Assembly: GCF_036785885.1 (NCBI RefSeq) | Contig: NC_092323.1 | Span: 3,946,501-4,010,500 of the forward strand | DNA from: Coffea arabica | Lineage: Eukaryota > Streptophyta > Magnoliopsida > Gentianales > Rubiaceae | Length of the DNA: 64,000 bases | Direction of reading: 5' to 3' | Shown here: one piece after another, positions 47,979-59,435 of the stretch | How positions within the stretch are numbered: the stretch's first letter is position 1 | How the letters are laid out: each line of letters opens with the position of its first letter | Notes under the pieces: generated by a model | Told to the model about the DNA's origin: nothing | Seen by the model: only the letters and a program-made list of their open reading frames with translations | The model's database searches: none | Program-made: the position numbers and the translations under genes

Positions 47979-50140
47979 TCACTTTCTTGTAGTGTGCCAC
48001 GTTAGCTGCATAATGTCCTCTTCATTTTCTTTTGCTCCTGGGCTTATCACCACCCACGCACTAGGAATTTCCCCAGCTTCCTTGTCAGGCAGCCTGAAGT
48101 TCATTACATTACTCAGTGATTTGACGGGAAATGGAAAAAAAAAAAAAGCAAAAGCCCTTTTTAATCTGTCTTTGGCTCGGGAGGACTTACCCCACCACAG
48201 CAGCATCTTCAACGGATGGATGAGTGAGGAGGACTCCCTCTAATTCAGCAGGAGCAACCTGCCAATCATATACACCAGCGGGTGTAATAAAAACAAACAA
48301 ACAAACATAGAGAAGTTAATGCTATTCAGAAGCATGTTAAGCTGATAGCTTCTGCGTCATTTGCATCATCATTATTAACTCTTCCCGTTTCTATTTCGTG
48401 TATTGCATGTCCTTACTAAAACTTGAACAAAAAATGTCGTCGTACCTGGAATCCTTTGTACTTGATCAATTCTTTTATCCGATCCACCACGAATACATCC
48501 CCATCATCATCAATGTATCCAACGTCACCGGTATGAAGCCACCCATCTTTGTCAATTGTAAGGGCGGTTTCATGTTCATTCTTGTAGTAACCTGAAATTT
48601 TTTTTTTTTTCCTCGTGTTGTAATAATGCAGCAATGGCTTTTGCTAATCCAATTCAGTTCACGGTGTTGAATTTTGTACTCACCTTTCATCACACATTGG
48701 CTTCGAACACAAATCTCACCGGGGGTGTTCTTGGGTAAAGATCTCCCCGTCTCAGGATCAACAAACTTCACTTCCAAATTTGGAAGGATGAATCCCACAG
48801 AGTTTCTCTTGGCAATTCCATGGCCTTTACTTGGGTCTCCGTGGCTAATTGTTATGCAGCTGTGCTCTGTCATCCCATACGCCTGTAAGAAAAGAGTTAG
48901 TGCAAAAGAAGCCCAGTTTTCTCCTAATGAAACCTAATGAATCTGCCTTTTCATTTCAGCAAAGTGATCATAAACAGAGATGCTTTACACACACAATACT
49001 TGCCTCTTGTACCACAATACCAGGGAACTTCTTCTCAAACTCGTTGAGAATTTCTGGGGCAAGGGGAGCTGCTGCCGTCATGATGGACCTAAGCTTGAGT
49101 TTAGTAAGATCAAATTCATCGACTATAGGGTTCTTCACCAACCCGAGAATGATTGGCGGCACAATGGGTGCAAACGTGACTTCATGGGTAATCAATGCGT
49201 CCATAAAAGCTCGAAGTTCATACTTGGGCATTACCACGACTTTCCCCTTGTTTCTGATCGTAGCACAACAAATTCCGGTGAGACCATAAATATGGTAAAA
49301 GGGTATTAGACCGAGTATAGTGACCTGGCCAATCATTTCAGGTCCCACGCTGAACAATGATGAGCAGAGATTGGCGACCATATTCCGATGGGTAAGCATT
49401 ACACCTTTTGACAATCCGGTCGTGCCAGATGAGAATGGAAGGGCGCAAAGGTCAGATTGTTGCACCGTTTCGTTATTGCTTCCGGAGCTGGCACGATCTG
49501 CAGCTTCAAGTAATTCATCCCACTTCATGGTTCCCTCGATGCGCTCTTCCTCGCCTACAACTATGACTGAAAGCCCCAAATCGTTTACCTGCTATGCCCC
49601 AACAAGTGCATTTCAAAGTAAAGCAAGATTTATACAGGTATTAGTAGCAAAAAAAAGATCAAGAACATCTACGTTGAGTTGCTAACTTTAGTACAGTTAA
49701 CTTCTTGTATTCAATACCTTTTTGTAGGTCGATGCATCAGTGATGATAAGTTTAGCTTCAGCTGATTCAACTTGCTTCTTAATCTCTGATGCATGGGAGG
49801 CTGGGTTTGCACCAGAAAATACTCCTCCAGCGGACATGATCCCTAAAGCAATAATGGCATATTCTATGATATTTGGCAGCACTACCACCACGACGCATCC
49901 TTTCCTCAAGCCAATTGACCGTAAGGCCTTGGCAAACCTCCTGATGTCTCTTGCAACTTCAGCATAAGTGTATCCTTTTCCGGTGGCTGCATCCACAAAT
50001 GCCACCTTTTCTGAGTACAACTCCGCATTCTGGAGCACAAAATCTGGCAGAGTCAGGTCGCTGGGAATTTGAACTGGTGGATATCGACTTCTGAAAACAT
50101 GCTCTTCTGGATGCAAGCTTTGAATACCAGTACTACCCAT
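47979..50140 (-). CDS. ACOS5: Acyl-CoA synthetase 5 / 4-coumarate-CoA ligase-like 1 (sporopollenin pathway), 3'-frameshifted
   Basis: Exons (gene order): 50140-49718, 49588-49004, 48882-48684, 48591-48446, 48258-48191, 48093-47979. The product has 511 residues against about 540 for ACOS5. It is an ANL-superfamily adenylating enzyme that activates medium/long-chain, often hydroxylated, fatty acids to CoA esters for PKSA/B and TKPR1 in tapetal cells building pollen exine. Motifs: [13 protein letters not shown] at 192-204, QEAYGMTEH at about 335, [16 protein letters not shown] and [14 protein letters not shown] in exon 4. The [15 protein letters not shown] segment is ACOS5-like rather than true 4CL. 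After EEDI (about 48012) the frame shifts, ending at TGA 47979; the expected tail with [11 protein letters not shown] continues in another frame to TAA 47890. Intron 2 (48883-49003) has a GC donor. The start is ATG 50140; the further TTG-initiated extension is not real. Confidence 0.88.
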
Positions 50141-51466
50141 TGTGGCTTCACGGGATGGATGGATGGACAACCAGAGTTGCTCAAAGCAGCTTTATAGCAA
50201 TAGCTAGAGGAGTCACAAAGTACTCGTGCACGAGCATTGGCAGCCGCTTAGGAATAAAACCTCGGAACTGTATTGGGCGTTGGGCGTTTGGCAAATGGCA
50301 AGTGAGAAGTAGTTAAGTCATGTCTTAATATACATCTGTCATCATCTTTAGTTGCAGTAGTTGTCTATTTGGTTTCCTATATGAAATGACTGACATTGTA
50401 AAACCGGTGGCTTAGCCGATCACTTTCCACTACAATCCGTCCCCCAGCCAAAAGAAGAAAATTTTGCATCAACTCTTCAAACAACTAAAACCGTGCAGTA
50501 ACTCTTCAAACAGCTGAAACGCAGGTAAATTACCTGAATCTAGCTCACACAATGACACGCTCGGATTGCATTTTTTCTGAATTTTTCGGCTCAGACTGCA
50601 TTTTTCTGAATTTTTTATAAAAAAAATTACTGTAATTACTTAATACGTGTAAGATAAAAAAATATGTTACGAAACGAAAAACGAAACAATTTTCTTTGAA
50701 AAATTGCTTCTTCTTTTTTCCAAACAAAACTCTTCTAGATTCATTCGAGCCCAAGCACGTATAGAGAGAACACAACATACTTCGGACACTACACGATTCG
50801 TTAGTCCGAATTGACATTATTATTGATGCCTTCGAATTCTTTTCCCGCACAATGGCCTCCAGAAGCTCCAGTTGACTCTAGGCAGGCCATCATCCATTCA
50901 CACACTCAAAAAAATGCCCTCCTTTGCATAAGTCATCATTTCATCGAGATGACTTGTTGAAAAATTATTTCTTACTCCTCAATTAAATCAACTTTTCACG
51001 ACACTCAGCAAAATAAAAGAGAGCCTCCATAAAAGGTTATTTTGTTTGAGACCCTAAATACAACGAGATGACATACTACCGTTAGTGACATAAGAAATAC
51101 ACAGCTATGTATTTTAGTAAGAAAAACAGGTTAATTCCGCAGCTAATCATCCTCAAAGATCAGGGACACATTTGACCCTCTCATATACGGCCACGAAAAC
51201 ATACGTGGCTGAATTGTTTCAGGATTTTATATGTTACAAAAAGATTCTAGTAGTTGCCCGTAATCAATGACGGAGCATTCACGGGATACAGGACAATTAT
51301 TTCCATTAATTTAAAAGGATTCCAAAAAGACAGCACAAAAGGGATAGAATAAGCATTTCTACTCTTTCCCCCTAAAGAAAATGGATGTGTTAAAAGAAAA
51401 ACAAAATGCTTGAATGACCAAAAATAGGCAGAACTGATGACAAAACAACTAGTAGACAAGGAAATC
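50141..51466. other. ACOS5 promoter region and MPP-beta 3' flank
   Basis: The right part should include the 3' UTR of MPP-beta (minus strand) and the left part the ACOS5 promoter. A MITE occupies about 50552-50735. No other gene is seen. Confidence 0.4.
50552..50735. mobile_element. Small MITE, TTTGGATTGC family, with duplicated end
   Basis: It carries CTCGGATTGCATTTTTTCTG directly followed by a second, slightly changed copy CTCAGACTGCATTTTTCTG (about 50561-50616), then the family core ATTACTGTAATTAC... and the closing arm AAAAATTGCTTCTTC...CCAAACAAAA. The tandem copy of the left end is unusual for this family. It lies in the presumed ACOS5 promoter. Confidence 0.55.
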
Positions 51467-54400
51467 CTAATAACGGAGCCAATAGGTCCTGCGTCTGAAC
51501 CAGTTGTAGTCAGGTAAACCCTGGATTGGTCCAAGAGCAGATATTGCAATATCCTGCAATCAAATCAAATTCAACGTTAAAACCATACATACAAATTGAG
51601 AGCCAACCATTCCGACTCAATATACTGTAACTGTGCTCTAATCCACACCTTGTCAGATATAAATCTGTTCGCCACACGCTTGATAGTGTTGGCATCTATA
51701 GCATCAATCCTGGCAAACAACTCAGGATACGGGATCCTTCTGCCATATGTAAGCAACTGCAAACACAAACCATGACCAGAATTATGTTAAGCTTAGCAAA
51801 CAAGTCGCAGGGAACAAAAGAATAAAGGTCAGTCCCTGTTCCCCCTGCCCCAGGGGCAGCTCATTGTAATGGGCACAAGTTCCAAATAATATTCAGCTTC
51901 TTGTTCATCACTTTATCAGTAAGCCTTTACTAGTAAAATTGGAAAAAGAAAACACCGAGTCTACTGTCATTTGATACAGGGCATATGACAAGACACTTAT
52001 CATCTTGAATCCTCTATGCCTTTTTTAATAAGGCCGCTCTGTTTCAAAATCTAACTCATACCTGACGGCCAATATCTTCAGCTACCGGACTTGTTCCATC
52101 CAAGTGTAGTAGTAGAGAAGATTTCAACTGAAAGCAAGCACATAATGTAGTGGACACCGAATGAGCCAAAAAGAACCGCCTTAAACAAAAAGAATGACCT
52201 TGACGTAAACCTAAAGTAACAAACTGGCTGCTACCTGGTTCTGAGCACGTACAACATCCTCCTCTGACACCCGATAAGACAGCTTGCTAATCTCGTACAT
52301 AATTGCATAAGCTAAATCATCCAAGCAATCGGGCTGTAAAAAATTTCACACAGAGATCAGTTCTATAACTTTTGGAAGATAATGTGCAAACCAAATGCTT
52401 CAACTGAGAAGTTTGCACAATCTGAATAAGCCAAATGCAATTTGCAGCAACCAGCAGAAAGGAAAGGACCCTCAGTAGTACCCAACCACAAGATTCTGAC
52501 TGCTGTAAATATTTATTTAAGTTGAAATATCACATCTTTATCCCAAGCCTAGACATCGTGCATATAAAAAACCAGGCGATACAAGAGATCATCCCAGAAC
52601 AAATTAGATCACACCAGAAAATTTTACTATATTACGCTAAGAAAAAAGGACACATAGCAGAAGATCAGTAAATCCAGTTCTACATCCATATGATGCATTT
52701 ACAACATCTAATCTGGAAAATCAAACATCACACAGTCATATCACACCACAACAGGAAAGAGAGTAGAGAAATTTACAGCTACTTATTCTGGTATGACAAG
52801 CAAACATTAACCACTTGTTAAAAAACACTATAATCATCCCAAACCTATAGTTTTCTCTTCTTTTTTTTTTTTTTTGTAAACCCCCCACCCCAATAAAAAA
52901 GGCAGCAACCCCTCTTCGCCCATTTTGTGGAATTTAAATAGAAAACACCGGGGATTTCAAATTTGGGATTTCTATTTCCCCTTCCCCAAGTGCAAGTTAG
53001 AGGAACAGGTGTGGACCTTTGCAACAGCATAGACACCAAATAGACCAGAATCCTTATAGTTGCTGTTGAAAGCCATCAAGCTTTCTGCTATCTCGTTGAT
53101 GCCAACCCTCTGGGCAAGATCAGAGCTGTACATACATATTGAAAATGGTAAGTAAGCAGCAGTTGTAATCCTGCATAATTAATTCACAAACAAGATTAAC
53201 TAACCCCATATGCTTCCCACCACCAGCGCTCTTACTCCAAGATCCTAACATCGACTGCATGACCATTAACGCAATGGAATCAGGATCCGTCCAAGAAGCC
53301 CCTTCAAAAGCAACTGCAAATTGGGCAAGTGGAATGTCATCGTCAATCATCCTCACCTGATTACAAAACAAAAGGATATTAACAGTGTATTCTTGTGAAG
53401 GAAAAATGTCATGAAGTATTCAAGCAAGAGAAATATACTTCGGAGCCAGTAAAGATAGCTGGGTCTTTAGCAATTAATTCAGTAGTTGTACTTCCAGTAG
53501 GAGACAATTTCGTGAATAATTTCTTTACTAGATCCACAATTTCCTCATGCTTAACAGCTCCAGAGGCGGCAATTACCTAAAAACAGCAGCAAAAGAAACG
53601 TTCAGAAAATATTCTCCAGCAAACTGCAAATGACCAAACAATATGTAAAAACAACATATAAGCGGAATATTTAATTAACATGAAAATTAGAACTGACTGC
53701 CTCAGTCTTACTGTTCTGGGAGCAGAGTAATGAGTAGATATGTAGTCCTTTAGGTGCTGTTTCGTGATTGTCATGATGTTATCTGCAGGTCCAAGTATTG
53801 TCCTAGCCAGAGATGTGTGTTGGAATGCAGTAGCATGTAGGTGGTCAAATATGACTTCCTCAGTTTGACCTTCCACCTACAATTAGAGAAGAAACAGCTG
53901 CAGTTCAGTAAACTCTAGCAAAAGTAAGCTGAAGGTAAAACTCTTAAGCACAGGACATTCAAATAAAACTCTTAGATAGCCTGAAGGAGTCTACTTAGGC
54001 ACACAAATTTAAGAAAATGAGCCATTATATCTGTAACTGCATTTCAAAGTTCTAATTAAGCAAAATATTTATCCAACCCAACATAAGCAAAACAAAAATC
54101 AGACTTTTTTCAAAGTGCTTCATGTCTGACCATTTCAGATTGCAAAAGAACTGTACCAATATCCAGATAGATACGGATGACATCTGCTCAGTGGCACTAT
54201 CATACTTCTTGTGAAGTACCAAGAAAATGCTCAACTAACACACCAACAACAAATTCTATGTGGATAATCCCAAAAAGGAAAAAAGAGCAAACCTCACATC
54301 TAGCGCCAATCCTGTGTAACACTTCCCTCTACCCTATCAATCTAAACTAAATAAGAAACTAAAGAACTCCCTAAACCAGTCAATAGACAGTAATGTTTGG

Positions 54401-55255
54401 TGATCCCCTTAAATCCTAAACCTCCAGATTGAAGACCCATGACAAGAAACCCATAAACGAATAAAAATTTAACTTGATAGCGGCATCACAAAATCATCCT
54501 CAAAGACACCACAGCAATGTGGAAAGCTCACCAGTGTAAAAAGAAGAAGAAAGGAAAGCACCTAAATCTAAAATACTACTATCTACCTCCTGCATTTCCC
54601 TGAGGATAACATCTCGTTCCCGGGTGATTTTACTCTCCTCAAACTTCGAATTTTGAAGAATATCAGCCAGTATATCCATAGCCCTGGGCACATCCTTTTC
54701 CAGAACCTTAGCATAATATGTAGTCTGCTCTCTGGAAGTGTAAGCATTTAGATGTCCACCCATATTCTCAATCTCTTCCTCCAATTCCCTGGCGGCCCGC
54801 CTCTCAGTGCCCTTAAAGATCATGTGCTCGAGGAAGTGAGCAGTTCCGTTAGTCTCATCGGACTCGAACCGGGACCCTGCGTCGATCCAGACACCGACGG
54901 TGGCCGTAGGGCAGGCGAGATTGGACTCGGTAGCAATGCGGAGGCCGTTTGGGAGAGTGGTGACGCGGGTGAGGGGAGCGGCGAGGACGGGGGTATGGTC
55001 GACCCGAGCCGGGTGGGGTGAGCTGTACTTGAGGAAGCGCGAATCGGGTTGTTCTAGCTGTTTGAGTTTGCTTTTGACGTTCTCGGCTAACCGGTCGTAG
55101 ATCATGGCTGTCGGGGGAGGTGGGGAGAAATTTGATGGAGTTGAAGAAGGAGAGGCGGGGGCGACAGCGGCGGAGGAAGTCGAGAAGGGGCGGAGGTGCT
55201 TGGTGGTGGTTCGTTGAGATCGACGAGCCAGGGTAAGGAGGCGGCGGATCGCCAT
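51467..55255 (-). CDS. MPPB: Mitochondrial processing peptidase subunit beta (9 exons)
   Basis: Exons (gene order): 55255-54587, 53876-53712, 53576-53439, 53356-53205, 53125-53017, 52333-52235, 52127-52062, 51756-51649, 51553-51467, giving 530 residues. Residues 1 to about 50 are rich in Arg/Ser/Thr and form the mitochondrial presequence. The inverted zinc motif HFLEH has ligands H140 and H144 and catalytic E143; the distal ligand is probably E220, exactly 76 residues on. This is an M16 metallopeptidase that cuts presequences of imported proteins. In plants MPP is built into the cytochrome bc1 complex as its core subunits. The C-terminal [20 protein letters not shown] is the usual plant ending. 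It is divergently arranged with RPS19. Confidence 0.95.
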
Positions 55256-56144
55256 GGAGGCAGGTCGGGTCCAAAATCTGCGGTGTAGCTCTAGGGTTTA
55301 GTGGATTCTGGTGGTGCCTCTTAGGCGGAGAAGTAGAAGATGATGATTGATTGATTAACGATTAAGGGGGCACAGGGAGAAGGAAAGCTGTAGCCGGGAC
55401 TCAGGAGTCAGGACTTCCCCTGCTTTTACTGTAGTACTTCTCTCTGAAACGATGACGTCTTTGGTTGGGAATTTTTTTCTCTATTAATTAATTACTGGCC
55501 CATTAACTCTGAGAGTAAAAATTTATCCACTTTTAAATTTTAGGTGAGAAAAACCTTCTTTTTTTTTTCAAAGTGAAAGATACCTTCAATGAATAAAAGT
55601 AAAACTAGTATAGTCTCTTTTAAAAAGTTAATAAGGAAAAAAATTCTTATAAAACCAACAAAATAAACCAGTAATCAGTTAAGGAGTAAATATTATAAAC
55701 ACACTAACGATCAATTGATAGTGCATAAAATATTAGTGTATAAAAAAATTAATCTGTAAGTTAATTTAATTTTTTTACAAAAAAAAGTTAGAAATAAATA
55801 TTCATTCCCATTTATTACACTTTTAATTAATTGAAAATAATAATAATAATGACGTGATGTTAAAATTTGCAACGTGGCTTTGACCGGGTTATAGCGCCAT
55901 TCGCTTCTTTGGGATCATCTAAAAAATAGTTGGGCCGGGCGAAATGAGGGTCGTGACATTTGGGCCGGATGCTAAACTAAGGCGGGCCGAGATCACACGT
56001 AAAAGCCTGGATCAAACGCTATAAGCAACCCTATATAAATAAATCTCAGTAATAGCATTGCAGTATAAACCCTAGCACGTCCACTTTGGTTTCGCTCTCA
56101 GAGGCATCGGCCGCGCCGGCAGAGCTGCTACAGAGACAGATTCG
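55256..56144. promoter_or_regulatory. Shared intergenic promoter of MPP-beta and RPS19
   Basis: Between the two ATGs (889 bp) lie elements typical of plant ribosomal and mitochondrial genes. Telo-boxes AAACCCTAG occur at 56067-56075 (plus) and at 55291-55299 (minus), each in the leader of one gene. Site II motifs TGGGCC lie at 55931-55936 and 55961-55966, and one on the minus strand at 55497-55502. A TATA box TATATAAAT is at 56032-56040, about 105 nt before the RPS19 ATG. The AT-rich middle (55520-55860) shows nothing specific. Confidence 0.7.
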
Positions 56145-57790
56145 ATGATGGCGACTGCGAGGACTGTGAAAGACGTCTCTCCTCATGACTTCGTCAAGGC
56201 TTATTCTGCCCATCTCAGGCGATCTGGAAGGGTCAGTTTACCTTCAACTTCCAAATTCTAAAGATTGTGGGATGTGAACCCGTTAACTCGTCGTTTTCTG
56301 TTATGTTTCTTTCGTTTCTTACACATATATACCGTGTGATGCTCATGAAATGTGCACTTTGATACCAGTTTCTTAGTAAGTGTATTTGGTGCTATGAATT
56401 ACCAGCTAAAATGTTGGGAATAGCTTTCTTAAGACTTCGTATTCATGGGGTAAATGTGCGAAATAAAAGGGAGGGACCTCTAGAAAGAATCCGTTCTGAA
56501 TTGCTATTCGTTGCTGCAAGTATTGTCGATATGATTTTATATGGTTAATATTTTCTGAACTCATGTCAAAAAGCTTCATGGTTAACTGCTGGAGGATTCC
56601 TTAAGAAATTTCTCAATCCAAAATGCTTAAAGAAGTACATAAATCATGCCTTAACTGGTGGATATGTTGTGTGGTTCCCAGCTGTTATGAATATCATTTG
56701 CCTGCATATTACCTCGGTGAACCAACACTGTCTTTGTTAAGCCGCTGCAACATTTATCACTTTCTTTTGTTTGTTTATAATATATATCACCGTCTTTTGT
56801 TTAATTGCTGCTCCATAGATGGAACTTCCACAATGGGTTGATATTGTGAAAACTGGTACACTCAAGGAACTTGCTCCGTATGACCCAGATTGGTACTACA
56901 TCCGAGCCGGTATAACCCTCTTTACCCCTTTGTTTCTTTTGTACTACTCTCTCTCTCTCTCTCTCCCGCCCTCCCTCCCTCTGTGAAAATGTGTGGGCAG
57001 TATGGCATGATTGGTTTGTTATCAAGGTTAATTTGTGGATGGGAATTGTTAACATGATTGTGACAAGGTCTTATGCCATGACTACTTGCCCATTTTGTTC
57101 CATTGCAGCTTCCATGGCTAGAAAAATTTATTTGAGGCAAGGCCTTGGAGTTGGTGCTTTCAGGAGGATTTATGGTGGGAGCAAGAGGAATGGAAGCCGT
57201 CCTCCTCATTTTGGTAAAAGCAGCGGGAGTGTTGCTCGCCACATTCTTCAGCAGCTGCAGAAGATGAATATTGTTGATATGGACCCAAAAGGGTGAGATA
57301 GTTGACTTTCTGCCTTATTTTGACCTGAATCATCAAACATCAAAGTAACTTGAATAAGTCTACTTTATCAAATTAATCTGCTCCAATGAATTAATGAATG
57401 ACATATAATATACTTTAGCACTATAGTTTACCTGAATGAGGTGGAGTTATAAAATGTAAATTGCAACATGCTTCATGTGCTATATGTTTACCACATGTGC
57501 ACTTCATTCACCTGCATACAGTCCTTTTGAAGCGTAAGAGTTTGGTTTAAAACATTATGTCTCTGTTTTAACTCTGATTAGGAACTTAGGATCTGTAGAA
57601 TGTCCAGGTTTAAAAGGATGCTTGTATGTGAAATTCAGTTGTGACATTTCTGGTTACTTGCATCTCTGGCTATTCTAGTATGTTTGCTAATTCTACCGCA
57701 TATACTTTGTGTTTCAGTGGAAGAAGAATCACATCCAGTGGACAAAGAGATCTTGACCAAGTAGCTGGCCGCATTGTTGTAGCACCTTGA
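56145..57790 (+). CDS. RPS19: 40S ribosomal protein S19 (eS19), 4 exons
   Basis: Exons 56145-56231, 56819-56909, 57109-57292 and 57718-57790 join to 144 residues; Arabidopsis eS19 has 143. Two adjacent in-frame ATGs (56145 and 56148) could serve; [11 protein letters not shown] is the usual plant start, so the second may be used. Conserved blocks: [50 protein letters not shown] and [19 protein letters not shown]. The protein sits in the head of the small subunit and is needed for 18S rRNA maturation. Intron 2 contains a short CT repeat (56945-56964). Confidence 0.96.
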
Positions 57791-58907
57791 TAGATGAATT
57801 AATGAGCTTTTCTACTTTACATGTCAATTTTGATAATATGTAGGCTCTTTTATGTTTTCCATTTCCCTATTTTGCTTCAAGCTTGTGGAAGAGATGTCCT
57901 TGGATATTTTGTTAGACAATCTGTCTTGACTCCCGAGTTTTTTCTAGACAAGTTGTACTCCTGTTCTTAAAGGTTCACCTATTGCTTATATTACTCTATT
58001 TTATATATTTGTTTACTCTGTTAAATTTTACGACTAGGGGTTCTTTGAACTGAGCGATGTGAGAAAGCTGTTTTTTACAATATTTGTCTCGAATTTTGGT
58101 CATTAGGTTTGGACAGGGGAGGGCTTATTCATGTGTCTAGAGAATATGGAGGTAGGTTTAAGGCCTTTTTTTCCGTTTTCTTTTTCGAGGTTCAAGCCTT
58201 GAAAACATGACAAAGATGAGGGTTAATAGAAACTGGCTTCTTGCTGATAACTTCGAGAATTAGGATGGAGTCGGCCATTTTTATCAGCTATAACACTGGC
58301 TTTGGTTCTTTTGAATGTACCAAATCTCAGGTTCAGGGGACTTCTTTGATTGAGTGCATCACTGCCGAGTACATTTCAACGTTAGAGTTGAACGCGAAAT
58401 TGTTGGGGTGATAACCGGATGTGTTCTTTGGCTTTGGAGGACTAAATGTGCTTTTTTTTTTCAAGTAACTAAATGTGCAACTTATTAAGGCGCAGGAGTT
58501 TTATGAGGGCCCTATCAATCATCATGCGGGTAAATTATAGGTCGTTTTGAGTTTAGCAAATGCCGTGTAAGCTAAGTCCTACGAGTGATTCATGGATGTT
58601 CATTCTATAGCATTCTCCGTTTTACTATTAATAGGCTTGTTTTTCTTTTTTATCCAGTTCAAATTGTAGTCCACTTTTTAAATAAAGAATATAGTCAACT
58701 TTAAACTCCTCTAAAATGCCTTGATTTAATATAGATTGATATTGAGTATATATAACCTAATTTATTTAACGTATGTTGATATTGTATGGTGCAATTTTCA
58801 TCAAAATATTATTGTTATAGTTAATACAAAGCTAATTAGTTATACTACATTTACAGGTACTAATAACTACATTTGCTCATGTGTTGTATTTCAATCGTGA
58901 TATTCTT
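57791..58907. other. 3' UTR of RPS19 and intergenic DNA
   Basis: The first 200-300 bp are probably RPS19 3' UTR. The rest has no recognised gene or element. Confidence 0.4.
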
Positions 58908-59058
58908 AAAGGATTAATCTTTTATATACTGAAAGTGTATATATCATCATCACCATTGAATAAATGACAACTCAACTGAATTTAAAATTAATATTCAAAT
59001 TTTACTCATGTGTCATGCAATTAATTATGATTGTGTGTGTGTATATATATATATATAT
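58908..59058. mobile_element. MITE with TATACACTGTCAGTGTATA ends, copy 2
   Basis: It starts GGATTAATCTTTTATATACT with GAAAGTGTATATATCATCAT, then the shared interior AATATTCAAATTTTACTCAT. The right end has been replaced by a GT/AT microsatellite (about 59032-59058). It lies between the convergent RPS19 and TPX2-family genes. Confidence 0.6.
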
Positions 59059-59435
59059 GTGATTTACTCTTTCTTAAATTGTGTGAAAAAAGTCAGGACT
59101 AGCAAAATGAGATGAAGGGAGTACCTGTTATTGTGATTAAATCAAAGCACTGAAATTGGTAAAGAAACTTGTAGTTTGCCGCACGGGAGAAAACAAGGCG
59201 CTGAAATTCCAAACAGATGAACAACACGAGGAAAAACAGGCTGAACGATATGAAGCATTCATTAACATGGCACGCCGTCGTGCCAAGGAAAAAAATATAG
59301 CAACACGCTGTTTGGCAAAATTCTGAGAAACTTATTTCTTTCATGTACAAATAATAAAAGAATGCTAAAAAAATCAATAAAATGTGCTGTAATTCCCAGC
59401 ATGTTCTCATCTAAGTCTCTTTCTTTAGCCACCCC

